NCBI RefSeq assembly: GCF_002019595.1
Contig: NZ_KV917369.1
Span: 2,442,417-2,506,416 of the forward strand
From: Priestia abyssalis
GTDB lineage: Bacteria > Bacillota > Bacilli > Bacillales > Bacillaceae_H
Direction: 5' to 3'
DNA length: 64,000 nucleotides
Position 1 is the first letter of the stretch; every line of letters begins with the position of its first letter. Position numbers and translations under genes: made by a program. Below, in pieces: positions 1 to 8,895 of the stretch. The notes beneath the pieces were generated by a model. The model searched no databases and was not told the origin of the DNA. It worked only from the letters and a program-made list of their open reading frames with translations.

Positions 1-546
<546 letters not shown>

Positions 547-568
547 TTTTTTTGAAAGGTGGATTATT

Positions 569-1186
569 ATGTATATACCTAAACATTTTAAAATTGATAA
601 TGAAGAAGTAATTTATGATTTTATCGAAAAGTACAGCTTTGCCACTTTATTTTCTCAGCACAATGGAGAACCTTACGCAACCCACCTTCCACTCATATTA
701 AATAAAGGTGAAAGTGCTTTATATGGTCATTTTGCTCGCCCGAACGAACAGTGGAAGGATATGGAAACCCAGCAAGTCCTTGTGGTTTTCCAAGGTCCCC
801 ACTGTTATATATCTCCGTCTTGGTATGAAACAACGATGGCAGTCCCTACTTGGAATTATGTGTCTATCCATTTATATGGAAAGATGGAGATTGTCGAAGA
901 TCAAAAAGTCATATTCGATTCCTTAAATGACATGGTAAACAAATATGAAAGTCCAGATAGCTCATACAATTTAAAGGATGTAGATTCCAGATTTTTCGAA
1001 GGAATGAATAAAGGGATTGTAGCATTTAAAATAAAAATCACAAAAATTGAAGCGAAAGCTAAATTAAGCCAAAATCACCCTGTGGAACGTCAAGAATTAA
1101 TTATTAAGCGTCTAGAAAATACTACTAATCAAGATAATCTACAAGTGGCATCTCTTATGAAGAAAAATCTACAAAAATGTAAATAA
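569..1186 (+). CDS. paiB: PaiB family FMN-binding regulatory protein
   Basis: A 205-residue protein of the PaiB family (FMN-binding split-barrel fold). In B. subtilis, pai represses degradative enzyme genes and sporulation genes. Visible family marks are the MYIPKHF start, the ATHLPL strand, [10 protein letters not shown], the [13 protein letters not shown] segment and [13 protein letters not shown]. It is preceded by a GAAAGGTGG ribosome binding site and lies directly behind paiA, with a rho-independent terminator after it. Exact regulatory targets in this organism cannot be read from the sequence. Confidence 0.92.
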   Translation: MYIPKHFKIDNEEVIYDFIEKYSFATLFSQHNGEPYATHLPLILNKGESALYGHFARPNEQWKDMETQQVLVVFQGPHCYISPSWYETTMAVPTWNYVSIHLYGKMEIVEDQKVIFDSLNDMVNKYESPDSSYNLKDVDSRFFEGMNKGIVAFKIKITKIEAKAKLSQNHPVERQELIIKRLENTTNQDNLQVASLMKKNLQKCK

Positions 1187-1227
1187 AGGTTATTCTTTGT
1201 TGAACGGGTGCATTGAAGAAGGAAGTT

Positions 1228-1256
1228 AAAAAGCCGGTATAAAAACCGGCTTTTTT
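1228..1256 (+). terminator. Rho-independent terminator of paiAB
   Basis: Stem AAGCCGG / CCGGCTT with a short A-rich loop, followed by TTTTTT. It closes the paiA-paiB unit. Confidence 0.85.
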
Positions 1257-1307
1257 ATTTGATAAAAAATCAATACTATTGTTCAACAAAGCCTTTTATT
1301 AATAAGA

Positions 1308-1337
1308 TTTCGTATATGTTTTGGTACATATACGAAA
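1308..1337. repeat. Perfect 12-bp inverted repeat
   Basis: TTTCGTATATGT (1308-1319) and its exact complement ACATATACGAAA (1326-1337) flank a 6-base loop. No T-run follows, so it is not an obvious terminator. It may be an operator or a remnant of a mobile-element end. Confidence 0.55.
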
Positions 1338-1435
1338 ACCTTAAACCAGTAATATCATGGCTCAGTTGTATTCTGGTATAGATGTTACTATATATTTACG
1401 ATGTCTCTCGTTTTTTTATGTTTTATAAGAAAATG

Positions 1436-1455
1436 AGCGGATTTTTCCGCTTTTT
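1436..1455 (+). terminator. Short hairpin with T-run
   Basis: AGCGGA-TTTT-TCCGCT followed by five Ts, about 95 bases upstream of the Cys-rich gene. Weak but terminator-like. Confidence 0.4.
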
Positions 1456-1549
1456 ACTCATTTTAATTGACAGCACTCTTCTTTTCTAACCATCTGCCAA
1501 ATCAACCATAAGATACTATAAGACAACTTTCATGCGAGGTGAAAAAAGA

Positions 1550-1867
1550 ATGTGTGATGAGTGCTGCAATAAAATGAAAGAGTATTGCCGGATAAAGTGC
1601 CGCGGACAAATCATTATTGGGGGATATGATGATTGTAAAGACAAACATCATAAACGTAAGCATAAGCATCATAAATGCCGCAAATGTCATAAATACCCTT
1701 GTAAATGTGAACCAACCATCATTTTTATCGATCATCATTCCTGTTGTGTAGATCGTTGCTGTTGTTGTGTCTGCTGTTGCTGCCCTAAAAAGTGTGACCC
1801 TTGCCATTCCCAGCATCCTCCCCGCCAATGTCACCATGAAAAGCAATGGTTTGAGTGGGATGAGTAA
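1550..1867 (+). CDS. Cys/His-rich small protein, possibly spore coat-like
   Basis: A 105-residue protein if started at the ATG at 1550, which sits 8 bases after GAGGTG; a longer start at 1532 would overlap this ribosome binding site. The chain is extremely rich in cysteine (about 25) and histidine, with KHHKRKHKHHKCRKCHK, a run of CCVDRCCCCVCCCCPKK and a charged, tryptophan-containing C-terminus. There is no signal peptide. Such composition is typical of Bacillus spore-coat or metal-binding proteins, but I do not recognise a specific family. It is monocistronic, with the next gene about 100 bases downstream. Confidence 0.7.
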   Translation: MCDECCNKMKEYCRIKCRGQIIIGGYDDCKDKHHKRKHKHHKCRKCHKYPCKCEPTIIFIDHHSCCVDRCCCCVCCCCPKKCDPCHSQHPPRQCHHEKQWFEWDE

Positions 1868-1970
1868 AATTTACAGGTAATTAGAAGCTTCAAAGGTAAT
1901 AAAATCCAAGAGGCTCGTCAATAAATAGAATAACGATTCCTATATTCATGTAGAACGGAGTATATAACGG

Positions 1971-2648
1971 ATGAAAATCATCTATTTAACCATCGAGCTT
2001 CTAATAGGATTTCTCTATCTTTTTCTATTAATCAAATTTGTTGGAAAGAAAGTCATTAATCAAATTACCCCGTTTACTTTTATTTCAGCTGTCGTATTGG
2101 GTGAATTGTTGGGAAATGCCTTATATGATCATGAAATTGGCGTATTTTATATCCTCTATTCTATGACGGTGTGGGGGCTGTTACTTTTTCTTGTTGAGTA
2201 TCTCGGACAAAAATATTTATTCTTTCGCGGCATTTTTGAAGGCAAGCCCTCTGCCCTCATTAAAAATGGGGTAGTCAACAGGGAAGCGCTCAAAGAAAAT
2301 CGAATGACTCTCAACCAGCTTCAAAGCCTGTTGAGACAAAGTGAAACCTTTTCCGTCAGAGAAGTTGCTTACTGCTATTTAGAAGCTAATGGCTCACTCA
2401 GCATCCTTAAAAAGACGAAATATCAAAAAACGACCCAGGAGGATTTTAACTTGCCAAGTAAAGCAGTCCATCCTCCTGTAACCATCATTAGAGACGGAGA
2501 AGTGTTGTGGGATGAGATAAACGATTTGGGGTTCGATGAGCCATGGTTACACGGCCAGCTTACCGCTAAAGGAGTAAAAGAATATCATGAAGTGTTTTTG
2601 GCAGAATGGCTTGAAGAGGACGGAATGTTTGTTCAGCCTTACTCATAA
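1971..2648 (+). CDS. DUF421 (YetF-like) membrane protein
   Basis: A 225-residue protein of the DUF421/YetF family: two to three N-terminal membrane helices (about residues 4-85) then the conserved soluble domain with KPSALIKNGVVNREALKENRMTLNQL... and QLQSLLRQ. The C-terminal DPWLHGQ-like region (here EPWLHGQLTAKGVKEYHEVFLAEW) is also characteristic. The family occurs in several copies per Bacillus genome and is linked with spore membranes. Compared with the 285-residue paralogue at 18.6-19.4 kb it lacks the C-terminal DUF1657-like domain. Function is unknown. Confidence 0.85.
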   Translation: MKIIYLTIELLIGFLYLFLLIKFVGKKVINQITPFTFISAVVLGELLGNALYDHEIGVFYILYSMTVWGLLLFLVEYLGQKYLFFRGIFEGKPSALIKNGVVNREALKENRMTLNQLQSLLRQSETFSVREVAYCYLEANGSLSILKKTKYQKTTQEDFNLPSKAVHPPVTIIRDGEVLWDEINDLGFDEPWLHGQLTAKGVKEYHEVFLAEWLEEDGMFVQPYS

Positions 2649-2784
2649 GCCGTATAGCCGTCTCAGAAGATGAAGAGATATTTTATTGAGTTTTTACCTC
2701 CTTTTGCATTTTATGGTCATGAGAAGCGATGTAGAGAAATAATCATATAAAGACCATAGCATCTAAGAGGAGTGAAGCGAGAAG

Positions 2785-3249
2785 ATGGTGACTTATGAAA
2801 ATATGGATGATCAAACCGCTTATGCACTGGTTGCGGCATTAGGAATTTTCTCTTTATTTTTCGTAATTATCGGACTGATCATTTATGTGGTATCTTCTTA
2901 TTCCATCATGAAACTGGCGAAGAATGCCGGGATTGAAAATGGCTGGTTTGCCTTTATTCCCATTTTGAACATATATTTATACGGCGAACTGGTTTCTGCT
3001 AAACTTGGTGGAAACGGGGGAGTAAAGCTTTTGATTGCCTATGCGGCAGCCATCATTTTAAACCTTATTCCTATCGTCAACATTGTAGCCAGTATCGCTC
3101 TTTTTGTTTTCAGCATTTGCATTACCTATTGGCTGTTTCAGCGCTTTACGGAGAAAGCCGTCCTATACACGGTTTTGTCATTTTTGACAGGCGGGATTGC
3201 CTATGCCATTTGCTTATATTTGATTCGGGAAAATGATCCGCTGTACTAA
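2785..3249 (+). CDS. Small multi-pass membrane protein
   Basis: A 154-residue hydrophobic protein with about four predicted membrane helices (residues ~15-40, 50-70, 80-105, 110-145). The conserved-looking stretch IENGWFAFIPILNIYLYGELV resembles integral membrane proteins of unknown function found in many Firmicutes. The start follows a GAGG ribosome binding site (about 2770). It is a single gene with its own terminator. No function can be assigned. Confidence 0.7.
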   Translation: MVTYENMDDQTAYALVAALGIFSLFFVIIGLIIYVVSSYSIMKLAKNAGIENGWFAFIPILNIYLYGELVSAKLGGNGGVKLLIAYAAAIILNLIPIVNIVASIALFVFSICITYWLFQRFTEKAVLYTVLSFLTGGIAYAICLYLIRENDPLY

Positions 3250-3256
3250 AACTTCG

Positions 3257-3288
3257 AGGAAGATCCAATTATTGGGTCTTCCTTTTTC
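3257..3288 (+). terminator. Rho-independent terminator
   Basis: GGAAGATCCAA / TTGGGTCTTCC stem followed by TTTTT, 8 bases after the stop of the small membrane protein gene. Confidence 0.85.
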
Positions 3289-3356
3289 CTTTCAAGCAGG
3301 TTTGGACGAGGACTGAAGCGGGAAATTTATGCATGATAGGTTATTTTCTCCTTTAA

Positions 3357-3533
3357 ACCGCCATCACGTTTGATCCGAATAAGACCATTGGATTGGACGA
3401 AGCATTATCCAAGTTGGCGCAGCAGCCCTTTGGACAATGGTTACTTGGATTGAAAGCTTTCGGTCTTACGTTATACGGCGTGTTTGAAATCATGAAAGGA
3501 AAATATCAGCATATGGGATTAGGAGACTATTAA
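3357..3533 (+). pseudogene. DUF1206 gene remnant (C-terminal part only)
   Basis: Open reading without a start, bounded by a stop at 3354, translating to ...TFDPNKTIGLDEALSKLAQQ followed by PFGQWLLGLKAFGLTLYG and ending at TAA 3531. This matches the last repeat of DUF1206 proteins (multi-helix membrane proteins with FDP...LxxLAxxPxGxWLL motifs). Only about 58 of some 270 expected codons remain, so it is a decayed gene, not a functional CDS. Confidence 0.7.
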
Positions 3534-3620
3534 TATAGGAGTGTAGTCGATTGTCACTCTCTGGCAAAAGCAAAGGAAAAGTTAGCGGACAAAGGCATAT
3601 CCATCCCATTAACGGCAGAT

Positions 3621-3995
3621 ATGCTGATGCGCGTTTTGCAAAAACAAGTGCATGAACAAGACCACTTGCATACGCTGAGCGTTTCGTTTCAGGAAGATGC
3701 TATTCGATTTGAGGGAACCATTAAGAAATTTTGGCTGGCGATTCCTTTTGAATTGGATGTCAGACCGGTGAAGGCAGAAAAGCGAACGCTCTTCTTTGAA
3801 GTTATCCATATGAAGCCTTTCAATCAAGAGTGGATTAAAAATAAGGCTCTGAATCACTCGCCTTTCATGAGTTATCAAAACCGAAATATGATTTTAGACC
3901 TAAATGAGATTGACCAAGTGAGAACAGTTCCTATTGGACATATTCAACATGTTGAGATCAAAAAGGGAAAGCTTTGGATTAAGATTGGATTATAA
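3621..3995 (+). CDS. Hypothetical protein, possibly frameshifted near its start
   Basis: A 124-residue soluble protein from the first in-frame ATG. Protein-like sequence continues upstream in the same frame (SLAKAKEKLADKGISIPLTA) without an ATG, GTG or TTG. A TTG at 3551 with an AGGAG site at about 3537 lies in another frame one base away. The natural start may therefore have been separated by a single-base indel near 3558, or this is an assembly error. No family recognised; the chain is beta-rich with no membrane segment. Upstream is the DUF1206 remnant. Confidence 0.55.
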   Translation: MLMRVLQKQVHEQDHLHTLSVSFQEDAIRFEGTIKKFWLAIPFELDVRPVKAEKRTLFFEVIHMKPFNQEWIKNKALNHSPFMSYQNRNMILDLNEIDQVRTVPIGHIQHVEIKKGKLWIKIGL

Positions 3996-4059
3996 AAAGA
4001 ATGATGACTAGGCAAAAAGTGCATATTATGAGGGAGACAACGACAAGGAGGCCGATTAA

Positions 4060-4203
4060 ATGAAAAAAGAGACGACTCAACAGAAGCCAAAAATGAACGC
4101 TGCTTCAACCGATGAAAAGACGTCCGTTTATCAGAACGTTACGGACGAGCAAACCGAGCAACCAACCCCGCAGCCAAAAGACTATGAAGAAATAGAATAT
4201 TAA
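4060..4203 (+). CDS. 47-residue hydrophilic acidic protein
   Basis: ATG at 4060, seven bases after AAGGAGG, giving a 47-residue protein that starts MKKETTQQKPKMN and ends KDYEEIEY. It is highly charged, without hydrophobic core or cysteines, as in many small Bacillus (often spore-associated) proteins. Its stop codon overlaps the base of an 18-bp perfect hairpin. Function unknown. Confidence 0.65.
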   Translation: MKKETTQQKPKMNAASTDEKTSVYQNVTDEQTEQPTPQPKDYEEIEY

Positions 4204-4247
4204 GTTGTCATTCCAATGGGTAAAACACTCCATTGGAATGACAACTT
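4202..4247. terminator. 18-bp perfect stem-loop
   Basis: AAGTTGTCATTCCAATGG (4202-4219) and its exact complement (4230-4247) with a 10-base loop. It works as a terminator on either strand between the 47-residue ORF (+) and the sugar dehydrogenase (-). Confidence 0.75.
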
Positions 4248-4309
4248 ATAAAATGGAGCATCATGAAAATCCAGTAAACACGAGGTTTTTATGTGATGCT
4301 CCATTTTAT
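4248..4309. terminator. 16-bp perfect stem-loop next to the first
   Basis: ATAAAATGGAGCATCA (4248-4263) pairs exactly with TGATGCTCCATTTTAT (4294-4309). It starts at the base where the previous hairpin ends. It probably terminates the opposing transcript. Confidence 0.6.
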
Positions 4310-4404
4310 ATAAAACTAAATTTGATCTTCCTTTTGAAAGAATGTAGACATCAGTTTCACAATTCAAACAAGCTTTTCTAATCAAAAACACGATGCAACC
4401 TCTA

Positions 4405-5481
4405 TCATTCTTTGAGAGATAAGCCATAGAGCCGATCATCATTCTCAGCGGGGAATCCCCGGCCGTCCCGGTTATTGCTGATGAAATATAGATCGTCGTT
4501 TTCAATCAACGTGTCTCTCATGCGGCCGCCGTTATCAAAAATAGTGGACACTTTCCTTTTTTCAAGGTCGAAAGCAAGGATACGAGAACCTGCAAGTGCA
4601 GCTGCATATAACTTGCCTTGATGATAGCTGATGCCGGAAGGGGCCCATGTATCTGTGCCAGACTGAAACAATGGAGTCACCATTCCTTTTGCTTGTTCAT
4701 CACCTTGAATGACCGGCCACCCATAATTTTGTCCGGGTTGAATACGGTTGATTTCATCGTGAGCACTTTGCCCATGTTCCGAGCTGTATAATGTTCCTTT
4801 TTCATCCCAAGCGAGACCCTGGGGGTTCCGATGTCCATACGAGTATACATACGAATTCGAAAAAGGATTATCTTTTGGAATCAAACCTTCTTGAGTCATC
4901 CTTAAAATTTTCCCGCCCAGGCTTTTGTGATCTTGAGCAATTTCAGGTGAGAGGGCATCGCCAGTTGTGACATAGAGCATGCCGTCCGGTCCGATTTTCA
5001 AACGGCCGCCGTTATGAAACTTTGCTCCTGGAATGCGATCGAGAAGAACATTTTTTTCCACCCATCGACTCCCCGTTTGCTCCATTCGAATGACACGGTT
5101 ATAAATCGTTCCGTTTTCCTTGAATGTATAATAAGCATAGGCATGTGGCTTTTCAGGGAAATCCGGCGAGAGAACGAAACCTAAAAATCCGCCTTCGCCT
5201 TCAAGATGAAGCTTTTTCGTAAGCGATAGATTTTGCCTCTCTATCGTTTGTTCTGCTTCGTCGAATTTAACGACATTCCCTTTTCTTTCACTGATATACA
5301 TCATGTTGCCTGTTTTCGTCATGGACCAAGGGATATCGAGATTCTCCAGCCATGTTTGAGGTTCTATTGTCATGACGCTGGATGTTTCTTGGGCCGGTTC
5401 TTGTTCATGGGAAGGGGGGGCGCTTGAAAGTGAGCATCCGGCAAGCAGCATCACCGTCACCCCCGCATATAACATCTTCAT
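4405..5481 (-). CDS. PQQ-type aldose sugar dehydrogenase lipoprotein
   Basis: A 358-residue member of the glucose/sorbosone dehydrogenase family (soluble beta-propeller, YliI/Asd type), which oxidises aldose sugars with PQQ. The N-terminus is a lipoprotein signal with lipobox LLAGC (Cys16), so it is anchored outside the cell membrane. Family motifs are visible: LDIPWSM, HNGGRLKIGPDGMLYVTTGD, YGHRNPQGLAWD, EHGQSAHDEINRIQPGQNYGWP. No PQQ synthesis genes are in the window. It is a single gene with an AGGAGG site before it, read towards a double hairpin. Confidence 0.88.
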   Translation of the reverse strand: MKMLYAGVTVMLLAGCSLSSAPPSHEQEPAQETSSVMTIEPQTWLENLDIPWSMTKTGNMMYISERKGNVVKFDEAEQTIERQNLSLTKKLHLEGEGGFLGFVLSPDFPEKPHAYAYYTFKENGTIYNRVIRMEQTGSRWVEKNVLLDRIPGAKFHNGGRLKIGPDGMLYVTTGDALSPEIAQDHKSLGGKILRMTQEGLIPKDNPFSNSYVYSYGHRNPQGLAWDEKGTLYSSEHGQSAHDEINRIQPGQNYGWPVIQGDEQAKGMVTPLFQSGTDTWAPSGISYHQGKLYAAALAGSRILAFDLEKRKVSTIFDNGGRMRDTLIENDDLYFISNNRDGRGFPAENDDRLYGLSLKE

Positions 5482-5555
5482 TGCCGAAACCTCCTATCTA
5501 AGGGGATTTTTTTACATCATATCATGAATAAACGATTAAAATCCCCATTCGAAGA

Positions 5556-5879
5556 CTAACCGACATGTTCATCGTGCTGCAGCACATGAAAGGCCTCCCG
5601 AATATTTTTATAAGTTCCTTTCTTTTTTTCATCAATGAGCATCTCCCAGCGGTTTTGCTGGGCTGCAAAGCGGTCTGCCTGATCTTTTACAAGCGGGATT
5701 TTCACTACAACTTGTTTTCCATCTTTTTTAAAACGATAGCCGATATAATGCAAATCCGGTTGTGTTTCTTCTGAATACATCTCGATGGATTCAATTCCAT
5801 ACTCTTTTTCAAATAGTTTGATTAAACGCTTTTTATCGTTATACACTGTATCCCAGCTTAAAAATAGCATATGTATCAC
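5556..5879 (-). CDS. Hypothetical 107-residue protein
   Basis: Small soluble protein with charged helices and the stretch DLHYIGYRFKKDGKQVVVKI. It is preceded by AAAAGGTGT and a conventional start; MLF at residue 4 is an alternative start. No domain recognised. It lies upstream of the sugar dehydrogenase on the same strand with about 75 bases between them. Confidence 0.55.
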   Translation of the reverse strand: MIHMLFLSWDTVYNDKKRLIKLFEKEYGIESIEMYSEETQPDLHYIGYRFKKDGKQVVVKIPLVKDQADRFAAQQNRWEMLIDEKKKGTYKNIREAFHVLQHDEHVG

Positions 5880-6109
5880 ACCTTTTTCTTTTTTTATGTA
5901 GTATTTTCCAATTATATAAAAAACAAACCTTTTTTTAACAGCCGATATATAGATTAAACGAATGTTTTTAACAATAGGTTTCTTGTATTTTCAAATTCAT
6001 TCAAATGGATTTCTTTTTAAATCTATTGCTTATGCCTACACAGCCTGTCTTGCTTATTAATAAACTGTATCAACAGCAAATTTAAGGAAATGCAAAGGGG
6101 TTATAAGAA

Positions 6110-6814
6110 GTGGCAGCCTATACAGTTGATGTGTATGTTTTTTTTGTCAATGGTGCCCATCCCAACATAAATATCAGCAGAGTAAAACAAGATATCAGTC
6201 GTGCTAATGAGGCATGGAAAGGTTGTATAAAATTCGTTCTAAAAGAGATCTATTTTAGTAAAAAGAATCTAATCGTACATGCTCATACCATTCCGTCGAA
6301 ACATGTTTTTAAAAACGAGAAAATTGATTCTTTAATCAAGGCTGCGCGAAAAGCGGCCGGTCATAAAACAGCGATATACGTCCTTTATATAAGCGGGGAT
6401 TCTTTAGCTGAAGGCAGAGGTAAAAGGGTAGTGGGAGTTGGCGGAACAGAATTGGTCTATTTTAACAGCGGTGCAGATTATGAGTTGTTTGGACGTATTT
6501 TATTGACTGACGGAGCTGCTGGCCGTTATACACTTGCACACGAATTTGGTCACATTTTATTCAAACGTTACAATACGGCACAAAATGCGTTCACTCACGA
6601 CGATCCATCTGGTCCTTATATTCATCCCTCCACAAGAAGAAGGGATACCGCCCATAATAATGATCGGAATAACTTGATGTTTCCTATATCCCCTTTGGTT
6701 CATCCGATCATTACGGCCCAGCAATGCCAAACAGCCAGAAGGAGTAAAATAGCGAAAGTCCGAAATGACAGTATGATGAAAGGATTTAAATGGAAAGATG
6801 TTCATTTCTTTTAA
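6110..6814 (+). CDS. HEFGH metallopeptidase-like protein
   Basis: A 234-residue protein started at GTG 6110 behind AAAGGGG. Residues about 143-153 read LAHEFGHILFK, a zincin HExxH motif with a Glu catalyst; a further His occurs in FTHDDP some 15 residues later and a Met-turn-like NNLMFP at about 188. These support a zinc-dependent peptidase fold (gluzincin/metzincin-like) of the kind seen in many uncharacterised Bacillus proteins. There is no signal peptide, so an intracellular or non-classically released role is likely. Substrate unknown. Confidence 0.6.
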   Translation: MAAYTVDVYVFFVNGAHPNINISRVKQDISRANEAWKGCIKFVLKEIYFSKKNLIVHAHTIPSKHVFKNEKIDSLIKAARKAAGHKTAIYVLYISGDSLAEGRGKRVVGVGGTELVYFNSGADYELFGRILLTDGAAGRYTLAHEFGHILFKRYNTAQNAFTHDDPSGPYIHPSTRRRDTAHNNDRNNLMFPISPLVHPIITAQQCQTARRSKIAKVRNDSMMKGFKWKDVHFF

Positions 6815-6818
6815 TACA

Positions 6819-6897
6819 GCTTTGTTAAAGTCTCGTGTTGACTGTTAGAAATCTATAAGCTAATCAAGCTAAAATCAACATTGCTCTTTAACAAAGC
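6819..6897. terminator. Long hairpin between converging genes
   Basis: GCTTTGTTAAAG (6819-6830) and CTTTAACAAAGC (6886-6897) are exact complements, with partial pairing in the interior. It lies between the converging peptidase-like and NlpC/P60 genes and probably ends both transcripts. ACAGCTTTGTTAAAG recurs at about 56401. Confidence 0.55.
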
Positions 6898-6915
6898 CTT
6901 CTTCTAAAAGTCTAT

Positions 6916-7347
6916 CTATGATAGCACTCTTTTAGCTGCAACGAATGCTGTCTTCCAATACGAGTTTAATTCGGAGATCCTTACTTTTTTACCTTGCCGA
7001 TACGTATGAAGCATTTGGCCGTTTCCTATATAAAGACCTACATGTCCAATTTTAGAGAGACTTTTACCATTTTTTCGCGTTTTCGTTGTGAAAAAAAGCA
7101 AATCTCCTTTCTGAATCTGATCGAAAGAAATCCGGATTCCCGCCTTGGCTTGTTCACGAGAGGTTCTGGGAAGAGGAATGCCATTTACTCCAAAAATATA
7201 CTGTATAAAGGAGCTGCAATCGAATGTATCTGTCTGGTAAGAAGGAGAATTAAATACATAAGGGGTTCCTAAATATTCTAATCCTGTCGAAATGATTTGA
7301 TCTGCAAGCACGCTAATCCTCGCTTTCGTTTTTTTACTATATAACAT
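6916..7347 (-). CDS. NlpC/P60 endopeptidase domain protein
   Basis: A 143-residue protein made almost only of an NlpC/P60 domain (cell-wall peptide hydrolase, gamma-D-glutamyl-diaminopimelate type). The catalytic Cys is in TFDCSSFIQYIFG, the catalytic His in IGHVGLYIGNG, and the third polar residue in MLHTYRQG. No signal peptide and no wall-binding repeat (LysM/SH3) are present, which is short for the family. It may be translated as a stand-alone domain, or the secretion part has been lost. No neighbouring partner gene. Confidence 0.82.
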   Translation of the reverse strand: MLYSKKTKARISVLADQIISTGLEYLGTPYVFNSPSYQTDTFDCSSFIQYIFGVNGIPLPRTSREQAKAGIRISFDQIQKGDLLFFTTKTRKNGKSLSKIGHVGLYIGNGQMLHTYRQGKKVRISELNSYWKTAFVAAKRVLS

Positions 7348-7494
7348 GCCTGAATCGGTTCATTTGATTGGACAGGAATCTAGCGATCATATATTTTTCA
7401 ACTTGTCATCTATCGACAGAAAAAAGGAGGATATCTACATAAATGAATGTGGTTGTCCCATATCATAAATAGGCCACGAAAATAATTTTTTAAT

Positions 7495-7550
7495 GAAAGG
7501 ACCCGTCACTAAATCCTTGATTTTCCTGTATTCTCATCAAGGGTCCTTTC
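7495..7550. terminator. Stem-loop GAAAGGACCC / GGGTCCTTTC
   Basis: Ten-base perfect stem with a 36-base loop, directly followed by a second hairpin. It is upstream of the NlpC/P60 gene and downstream of the NERD gene, so it probably terminates the latter. Confidence 0.5.
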
Positions 7551-7552
7551 AG

Positions 7553-7598
7553 GAGGTTGACTCAAACGGTCTTCTCTTAGACCTTTTGAGTCAACCTC
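7553..7598 (-). terminator. Terminator of the NERD gene
   Basis: GAGGTTGACTCAAA pairs with TTTGAGTCAACCTC, with an inner GGTCT/AGACC extension. It abuts the 3' end of the minus-strand NERD gene. Confidence 0.7.
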
Positions 7599-7599
7599 T

Positions 7600-8619
7600 T
7601 TATTGAAGATTCTTATCGACTACTGTTCGATTGTAGAGAGGGAGGGAAGCGGCGGCATAGTCGATATGCTCCAGGATAAATTGAATTTCTTGTAAGTCAC
7701 GTTCACTGTATATAACAGGTTTTTGACGTTCTTCCTCCAAGAATGTTGACAGCTCTTTGTCGCTTGAAAGCCGAATGACTTGCTCATTTTCCGATAGATC
7801 CATCACACCATTGGTTTTGTAGTCGTTATGCTGATAGCCAAAATATAAAACCGGTGTAATGAAATCGAGGGTTGTTTCCACTTTGTTGTTCAAAAACTCG
7901 AATAAAATCTCTGTCGTCTTGTTAATTTGTTTCGTCAGCTCTCCGTGTGCTTTCACTTGAATGACAGGTGTGAAGCTGTCATCTTCATCAGTTGAATGCT
8001 GGGAGACGAATGAAAAAGTTTGCTCGCTCGCTTCCACGTAAGACTTCGCATTAATCAGATCTAACAAAAAAGAAAACTTCCCGGCATTTTTTTTCGTTAG
8101 CCCGTGGACAATTTTTCCTTTCCAATATTTTGTCTGGACAATATAAATGCCTGTTGGCAGCAGTACGATATGATCAATTTTTCGGGTCTTCATTCCATAT
8201 TCGGAAGAAAAAGGGATGAAAACGTTCGGAACAATCAGCATGGTTGAATCGGTGAGGATTTCTTGTTCCATCCAACGTTTTTTGATTTCATGTAAAAGCT
8301 GATGGGTTTTTACTTCTCCGATGTTTCGTGAATAGGATTGAAGCTCGTATATGTATTCGTTTAATTGGTGAATTGATTCGTTCAAGATTGATTTTTCATG
8401 GGCATGATGTTCTTGTAAGTTCCATAATTCATGTTGATGGTGTTCTTCAATAGCTGCTTGTTTTTCTTCAAACTCTTCGACAGCTGCCGCGATTTCCAGT
8501 TCATGACGTTGAAGCATCACTTGCTTCTGTAATCCGAGCGTTTTCGCTTGGCGATAAATGATATAACCAGTACCTGCTAAAGCAATCGCAAGCACAACAA
8601 TAATGACAATCTGTATCAC
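7600..8619 (-). CDS. Membrane-anchored NERD-domain protein
   Basis: A 339-residue protein. Residues about 2-22 form one membrane helix (IVIIVVLAIALAGTGYIIY), then a long charged coiled coil (about 30-100, rich in Glu, His and Gln), then a NERD domain (about 125-270; VPNVFIPFS...KTRKIDHIVLLPTGIYIVQTKYWKG). NERD (nuclease-related domain) belongs to the restriction-endonuclease-like fold; the D..IVLxxxGIxxxxxK core is visible, with Lys after Gln. Role in Bacillus is unknown; nucleic-acid processing or stress defence are guesses. Single gene. Confidence 0.78.
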   Translation of the reverse strand: MIQIVIIVVLAIALAGTGYIIYRQAKTLGLQKQVMLQRHELEIAAAVEEFEEKQAAIEEHHQHELWNLQEHHAHEKSILNESIHQLNEYIYELQSYSRNIGEVKTHQLLHEIKKRWMEQEILTDSTMLIVPNVFIPFSSEYGMKTRKIDHIVLLPTGIYIVQTKYWKGKIVHGLTKKNAGKFSFLLDLINAKSYVEASEQTFSFVSQHSTDEDDSFTPVIQVKAHGELTKQINKTTEILFEFLNNKVETTLDFITPVLYFGYQHNDYKTNGVMDLSENEQVIRLSSDKELSTFLEEERQKPVIYSERDLQEIQFILEHIDYAAASLPLYNRTVVDKNLQ

Positions 8620-8895
8620 TTACCAACATCTCCCTTTCTTGCCATCTTTCTTTCATTATACAATGTTAATGGTTGTTTAAAAGAGAAAATGCTGGAATTA
8701 AGACTTTATCCCTGTATATTTTCGTATAGAATTTTTAGGAGATTAGATAAAGGAAACTCCCATCAATGGGAATCTACTGCCAGTGAATGCGGGATAAAAG
8801 CAGAAAATTCGTTGCAGCGGGTTTCGAAAAATGAAAGATTAAGATAAAATGCAAGGAGAACAACGCTTAGCATATTGAAAATAAGGGGCGAGAAG

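Larger units (their letters stand above)
1187..1549. other. Gene-free stretch with hairpins
   Basis: Between paiB and the Cys-rich gene there is no credible ORF. It holds the paiAB terminator, a 12-bp perfect stem-loop at 1308-1337, a short hairpin at 1436-1451, and an element resembling dispersed pieces elsewhere in the window (GTTGAACGGGTGCATTGAAG at 1199-1218). Confidence 0.6.

Noticed and set aside
1502..1846. 114-codon minus-strand frame opposite the Cys-rich gene
   Set aside because: Its methionine/phenylalanine-rich composition is the antisense image of His/Cys codons; no ribosome binding site.
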